This document shows, piece by piece, positions 60,229 through 64,000 of a DNA stretch of 64,000 bases. Location: contig NZ_QKTU01000001.1 in assembly GCF_003234565.1 (NCBI RefSeq), positions 1 through 64,000 on the forward strand, in the 5' to 3' direction. How positions within the stretch are numbered: the first letter of the stretch is position 1; the number at the start of each line of letters is the position of its first letter. The position numbers were made by a program, and so were the translations under genes. The notes under the pieces were generated by a model. It was given only the letters and a program-made list of their open reading frames with translations. It did not search any database and was not told the origin of the DNA. The DNA is from Curtobacterium sp. MCBD17_013 (lineage in GTDB: Bacteria; Actinomycetota; Actinomycetes; Actinomycetales; Microbacteriaceae).

Positions 60229-61161
60229 TCACGGGTACAGCTTGTTCGAGTCTCCGATCTGGATCGACCCCTGCGCCGCGGGCCCCACGCCGGAACTGGT
60301 GATCGCGGACACGGACACCAGGTAGGTGAACGTGGAGTCGAGCTCGCCCGAGGTGTAGGAGCGCGCGCTCGGCGCGAGCACGACGACGGTCGGCGCGGCA
60401 CCGGTGGCCAGCTGCTGCACGGTGACCTGGTACCCGAGCACCTTCTTGCCGGCCGAGACCTGCGGTGCCGCCCACGCGGCGGACACCGTGCCGACCCGCG
60501 CGTTCTCGTCGTTCCGCGTGACCACGAGGGCACGCGGCGGCGTGACCTGATCCGACCCGACGCGCACGGTGGTCGAGGCGGATCGCCCCTGGCCGAGGTC
60601 GCCCGTCACGGTGACGGTGTAGGTCCTGCCGCGGACGAGGTGGTTGAGCACGAGTGCGGTGTCGTTCGCCGAGGTCGTGCTGATGCTCTGCGGGCCGATG
60701 CCGAGTGAGTCCGTCCCGTTGCGGCTGACGACCCACGCGCCCTGGGCGCCCTCGGGCTTCGTCCAGTGGATGAGGGCACTGCCGAACGTGGCGCGGGCCG
60801 AGGCGAGGGGGAGCGGTGTCGCCGTGAGGGCGGTCGGAGCCGGGGCCTTCGCGGTGGCGGTGCGCGCGGGCGCGGCGGCGCTCGGCTTCGCCGTCGCGGC
60901 AGTACTCGACTTCGCCGCCGCGGCAGCGCTCGGGGTGGCGGACGCGGTCGCGGTCGCGGACCACGGTGCGGCGGACGGCGACGCAGACGAGGGCGTGGTC
61001 GCGGACGGTGTCCGCCCGGCGGCCGGCGCGCTGCTGCGGGCTGCGGCGGACGCCGCCGTGGTCGCGTGGTCGGATGCGGTCGCCGCGGCGGCGGGAACGG
61101 TGATGCCGACTGCGGCGATGCAGACGGCAGCGGCGATGACGGTGATGGTCGTTGTGCGCAC
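60229..61161 (-). CDS. Secreted fibronectin type III domain protein
   Basis: A 310-residue exported protein. A signal peptide (ITVIAAAVCIAAVGITVPAAAA) is followed by an Ala/Ser/Thr/Pro-rich low-complexity region to about residue 125. Two FnIII-like domains then follow (ALIHWTKPEGAQGAWVVSRNG, RGRTYTVTVTG; and VSAAWAAPQVSAGKKVLGY, TFTYLVSVSA). There is no catalytic domain or sorting signal. It is probably an extracellular or wall-associated adhesive protein. The start is GTG 61161. Confidence 0.75.
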   Translation of the reverse strand: MRTTTITVIAAAVCIAAVGITVPAAAATASDHATTAASAAARSSAPAAGRTPSATTPSSASPSAAPWSATATASATPSAAAAAKSSTAATAKPSAAAPARTATAKAPAPTALTATPLPLASARATFGSALIHWTKPEGAQGAWVVSRNGTDSLGIGPQSISTTSANDTALVLNHLVRGRTYTVTVTGDLGQGRSASTTVRVGSDQVTPPRALVVTRNDENARVGTVSAAWAAPQVSAGKKVLGYQVTVQQLATGAAPTVVVLAPSARSYTSGELDSTFTYLVSVSAITSSGVGPAAQGSIQIGDSNKLYP

Positions 61162-61341
61162 GGGTTCGGGTCCCCTCGGGTGTCGCGCTTCGGGTGGAGC
61201 TCGATCACCGTATCCGGTTTCGGCGGGCCCCCGGAAGGGGGTGTCCGCTCTGCGTGTCGCCCCGCATGTCCGGCCGCTTGTCGGGTCCGGGCTGGCCCCC
61301 GCGTCGGGGCCGCGTTCCGACCCGCATGCACGCGCCGCGCG

Positions 61342-62139
61342 TCAGCCCCGCCCGCCGGCGACGAGGACGGTGACGTCGCCGCGCGCCCGGAACGGCGCCA
61401 GCTGCTCCTCGGTCGCCCCCGCGTCGGTGATCAGGGTCCACGGCTGTTCGATCGGTGCCCACGCGTCGAACGGGGCGCGACCGAGCTTCGAGCTGTCGGC
61501 GAGCACGTAGACGTGGTCGGCGTGGTCCATCATGAGTTCCTTGAGCCGGGTCTGCACCGGGCTGGCCTCGCAGATCCCGAGCCGGGCGTCGAGGCTGTCG
61601 GCGCCGAGGAACGCGCGGTCCGCCGTCAACCGGGTGAGGGCGAGCTCGGCGAGGGGTCCGACGAACCCCTGGCTGATGTTCCGGAGGTCGCCGCCGAGGC
61701 CGATGACGTGGACGTGCTCGTCGTCGGAGAGTTCGGCCAGGGTCGTCATGCCGTTGGTGATGACGGTGAGGCCGGAGCGTCCGCGCAGGCGTCGGGCGAG
61801 GCTGCCCGTCGTGGTGCCGGCGTCGAGGATGAGCGTCTCGCCCTCCTGCACGAACGTCGACGCGAGGCGGGCGATCTGTTCCTTCTGCGCGACCGCCATG
61901 GTGGTCCGCTGACCGAGCGAGGGCTCCTGGCCGGCCGCGCTCGTGGCGATGGCGCCGCCGTAGGTGCGGGCGAGTTCGCCATCCGCGGTGAGCTGTGCGA
62001 GGTCGCGGCGGATCGTCGACGGGGTGACGTCGAAGGTCTCGGCGAGCTGTTCGACGTCCACCAGTCCGGCGCGCGAGGTGAGCTGCTTGATCTGCTCGCG
62101 GCGCTGGGCGGCACCGGTCTTGCCCCTGCCTCTGGGCAT
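61342..62139 (-). CDS. DeoR/GlpR family transcriptional regulator
   Basis: A 265-residue DeoR-type regulator. The N-terminal helix-turn-helix covers about 15-65 (QRREQIKQLTSRAG, TPSTIRRDLAQL). The C-terminal DeoRC sensor carries LDAGTTTGSLARRL and ADRAFLGADSLD, which bind phosphorylated sugars in known members. ATG 62139 follows GGGAGGG. It is divergent from the MFS transporter gene, with inverted TTGCGC/GCGCAA repeats between them, and is the likely regulator of that operon. Confidence 0.9.
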   Translation of the reverse strand: MPRGRGKTGAAQRREQIKQLTSRAGLVDVEQLAETFDVTPSTIRRDLAQLTADGELARTYGGAIATSAAGQEPSLGQRTTMAVAQKEQIARLASTFVQEGETLILDAGTTTGSLARRLRGRSGLTVITNGMTTLAELSDDEHVHVIGLGGDLRNISQGFVGPLAELALTRLTADRAFLGADSLDARLGICEASPVQTRLKELMMDHADHVYVLADSSKLGRAPFDAWAPIEQPWTLITDAGATEEQLAPFRARGDVTVLVAGGRG

Positions 62140-62304
62140 CTCCGCGGCCCTCCCGTCCTCCGGTCCGCCGAGTCCGCCTCGGAGAACGGCACACGGAGCA
62201 TACCGGGCGGCCGGATCCGGGCCGGCTTGGAGGCGCGGCGCGGCTCCGCCACGGCAGGTCAGGCGGTCCGTTGGTCCGTCGAGCGGCGGTCGGGCCTCCT
62301 GGAG

Positions 62305-62355
62305 TTGCGCTGAGCGAAACGCGCAGTACGCTTGCTTCTTGCGCACAACGCGCAA
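62305..62355. promoter_or_regulatory. TTGCGC/GCGCAA inverted repeats, candidate DeoR operators
   Basis: A perfect pair, TTGCGC (62339-62344) and GCGCAA (62350-62355), has a 5-bp spacer. A looser pair, TTGCGC (62305-62310) and GCGCAG (62321-62326), lies 34 bp away. AACGCGCA occurs as a direct repeat in both. They lie between the divergent regulator and transporter genes. Confidence 0.65.
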
Positions 62356-62372
62356 TCAAGGAGCCGGCCCGG

Positions 62373-62405
62373 ATGCCGAGCCCCCTCGCCCCCCTCGAGA
62401 GGTAG
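62373..62405 (+). CDS. Possible 10-codon leader peptide
   Basis: ATG 62373 begins a short frame, MPSPLAPLER, ending in TAG three bases before the transporter ATG. AAGGAG stands nine bases upstream of it, at least as good as the GAGAGG used by the transporter gene. Translation of the leader could feed ribosomes to the transporter start or regulate it. It may also be chance. Confidence 0.3.
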   Translation: MPSPLAPLER

Positions 62406-62408
62406 TCC

Positions 62409-63749
62409 ATGAGCGGCACAACGAAGTCGTCGTCCAACCACGTGTTCCTCGTCTGGCTCACGGTGTTCCTCGGGTGGGCGGTGACCACCCTCGACCTGCA
62501 GATCGTCAGCTTCGTGCAGGGGCCGATGGCGAAGTCGTTGCACACGAGCACGGGCACCGTCGGCGACGCGTTCTTCCTGTACGCGGTGGGTCTGGGCCTC
62601 GGCGCCCTCGTCCTCGGGTACTTCAGCGACCGCCTGTTCGGCCGGAAGCGCGCGTTCATGTACGGCATCATCGGCACCGTCCTCATGACCGGTCTGACCG
62701 GTCTCGTGCAGGACGCGCCCCAGCTCATGGTGGTCCGCTTCCTCGCCGGCTTCTTCTCCGGCGGTGAGTGGGCGATGGGCCTCGCGATGCTGTCCGAGTT
62801 CGCGCCGGTCAAGCGGCGGTCGCTCATGCTCGCCGGCACCCAGGCCGGCGTCGGCGTGGGCTACGGCCTCGCCAACGTGTTCGCGCAGACCTTCGGCGCC
62901 CCGACGGCCGCCGGGTGGCGCGTCGCCTACCTGGCGTCCTTCGCGTTCGCGGCCATCGCGTACCTCGTGCGCCTCGGCCTGCGCGAGTCGCCGCAGTGGG
63001 CGAGGATCAAGGAGGCCCAGGAGTCCGCGCCCGGCGAGTTCAAGCAGGGCCTGCATGCGCTGTTCGCCAAGAAGCAACTCGGCTACACGCTGATCGCGCT
63101 CATCATCGCCTTCCTCATCGGTGCTCCCCAGGGCGGCTGGGACTTCAACTACCCGGCCTGGTACGCCCACGGCGGCATCACCGGACACCCGATCCCCGCG
63201 GTGTCGGGCACCACGATCACGTACGCCTACGAGATCGCCCTGGTCGTGTCCACGGTGTTCGGCGGCTGGTTCATGGACAAGGTGTCCGCCAAGTGGACGC
63301 TGCCGCTCGTCTGGATCGCGGTGCCGTTCACCCTGCTCATCTGGCTCGCGCCGTTCTCGCAGGGCGTGGTGCCCGTCTCGCTGTACCTGTTCATCGCGGG
63401 CTTCTTCCGTCAGCTCGGCTGGAGCGTCACGGCGGCGTACTTCGTCCTCCTGTTCCCGACGCGGATCCGTGGCGTCGGGATGGGACTGGCGGTCGTCGCG
63501 GAGTGGTCGCTCGGCTACGGGACCTCGGCCTTCTGGGGCACGAACCTCGTCACGAGCGGCAACTGGAACACGTTCTGGCTCCTGCAGGTGATCCTGCTCG
63601 CCCTCATCCCGATCCCGATGGTGATCGCCGGCGTCGAGACCCGCGGGCGCAAGCTCGACTTCCAGGAGGACGTGCTCGAGCCCGGAGCCACGGCGGCCGT
63701 CGCGGCGCCCGGTCTCCTCGGGAAGGGGGGACCCCGTGCGCGCGCCTGA
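62409..63749 (+). CDS. MFS transporter (SHS/metabolite:H+ symporter type)
   Basis: A 446-residue major facilitator with twelve predicted spans. The inter-domain signatures are visible: GYFSDRLFGRKRAF (loop 2-3) and SGGEWAMGLAMLSEFAPVKRR (span 4-5 region), as in aromatic acid or lactate/sialic-acid-type symporters. The cytoplasmic tail is Gly/Ala-rich. GAGAGG precedes the ATG. It overlaps the following cyclase gene by 14 bases, so the imported compound may be the cyclase substrate. Confidence 0.88.
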   Translation: MSGTTKSSSNHVFLVWLTVFLGWAVTTLDLQIVSFVQGPMAKSLHTSTGTVGDAFFLYAVGLGLGALVLGYFSDRLFGRKRAFMYGIIGTVLMTGLTGLVQDAPQLMVVRFLAGFFSGGEWAMGLAMLSEFAPVKRRSLMLAGTQAGVGVGYGLANVFAQTFGAPTAAGWRVAYLASFAFAAIAYLVRLGLRESPQWARIKEAQESAPGEFKQGLHALFAKKQLGYTLIALIIAFLIGAPQGGWDFNYPAWYAHGGITGHPIPAVSGTTITYAYEIALVVSTVFGGWFMDKVSAKWTLPLVWIAVPFTLLIWLAPFSQGVVPVSLYLFIAGFFRQLGWSVTAAYFVLLFPTRIRGVGMGLAVVAEWSLGYGTSAFWGTNLVTSGNWNTFWLLQVILLALIPIPMVIAGVETRGRKLDFQEDVLEPGATAAVAAPGLLGKGGPRARA

Positions 63750-64000
63750 GCCCCGCGAGATCGGCCGTGTCGGGGACATCGGTCCCGCCGACGTCCTCGA
63801 CGCCCTCGGGGCCGCCGGACAGGGCCGCGTCTACGACCTCGACGCGGGCCGGTTCGTGGGCATGCCGCAGTGGGATGGACACCCGACCTTCACCCTCACC
63901 CCGTACCGCACGCCGCAGGGCATCAAGCGGGCGCAGGACATCCCCCTCTTCGGCGAGCAGCAGAACGCCGCAGGCGTGGGCATGCTGACCGAGCTCATGA
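63736..64000 (+). CDS. Cyclase family protein (KynB/arylformamidase-like), N-terminal part
   Basis: Reads from GTG 63736, after GGAAGGGGGG, to the window edge (88 codons). The segment VYDLDAGRFVGMPQWDGHPTF cut at Gly, then TLTPYRTPQGI, matches the start of putative-cyclase proteins. These are metal-dependent amidohydrolases that include kynurenine formamidase. The metal-binding HxGTHxD motif would lie beyond the edge, so the assignment is partial. It is coupled to the MFS gene. Confidence 0.65.
   Translation, partial: MRAPEPREIGRVGDIGPADVLDALGAAGQGRVYDLDAGRFVGMPQWDGHPTFTLTPYRTPQGIKRAQDIPLFGEQQNAAGVGMLTELM

Overview
The window is high-GC (about 70%) actinobacterial DNA. GC-rich third codon positions, many GTG starts, tightly overlapping genes (ATGA/GTGA junctions) and -10 boxes placed 6-7 nt before a start codon all point to Actinobacteria. 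The gene repertoire (sugar ABC transporters without their own ATPase, LacI/GntR/DeoR/TetR regulators, an LppP/LprE-type lipoprotein) suggests a plant- or soil-associated member of the Microbacteriaceae, plausibly Curtobacterium-like. The genus is an inference. No rRNA, tRNA, integrase, transposase or CRISPR array was recognised.

Layout. 1-13,000: housekeeping and small metabolic operons. These are rlmN, a TetR regulator divergent from an NAD(P)-binding reductase with two palindromic operators between them, a three-gene sugar/amine oxidation operon, a ketopantoate reductase homologue, a lipoprotein/membrane-protein pair and a RidA/esterase pair. 10,500-20,850: a GntR-controlled catabolic locus. 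One arm is gntR, a DhaK-DhaL kinase and an RpiB-type isomerase; the divergent arm is a sugar-binding protein, two permeases, a GH39 glycosidase, an aldo/keto reductase and an SDR dehydrogenase. Together they look like uptake and breakdown of a glycoside with a short polyol aglycone. 20,850-24,960: small genes, an AbiE-like toxin-antitoxin pair and an SDR.

24,900-41,510: an accessory defence island bordered and interrupted by decayed gene fragments. It holds McrBC, a tightly overlapping helicase / DUF1156-type methyltransferase / DUF499-type ATPase operon, and an isolated, lower-GC 338-aa protein with a possible PD-(D/E)xK-like nuclease core. The three-gene operon plus the orphan is the best candidate for an under-described system.

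41,517-52,631: an alpha-mannoside utilisation locus. It has a binding protein, two permeases, a ROK kinase, a two-domain mannose-6-phosphate isomerase, a LacI regulator and a GH38 enzyme. Three near-identical LacI-type operators stand before the transporter/kinase, isomerase and GH38 genes. 52,632-64,000: a hairpin and tandem-repeat cluster, a TM0106-type Fe-S nuclease/SF1 helicase fusion, remnants of an SDR and a Phd-like antitoxin, a HEPN-like pair, an alpha/beta hydrolase, an M19 dipeptidase, a secreted FnIII protein, and a DeoR regulator divergent from an MFS transporter/cyclase operon that runs off the end.

A recurrent intergenic repeat family, core CGACGACAAGTGCGC with inverted copies, lies at several gene ends and is a structural signature of this genome.
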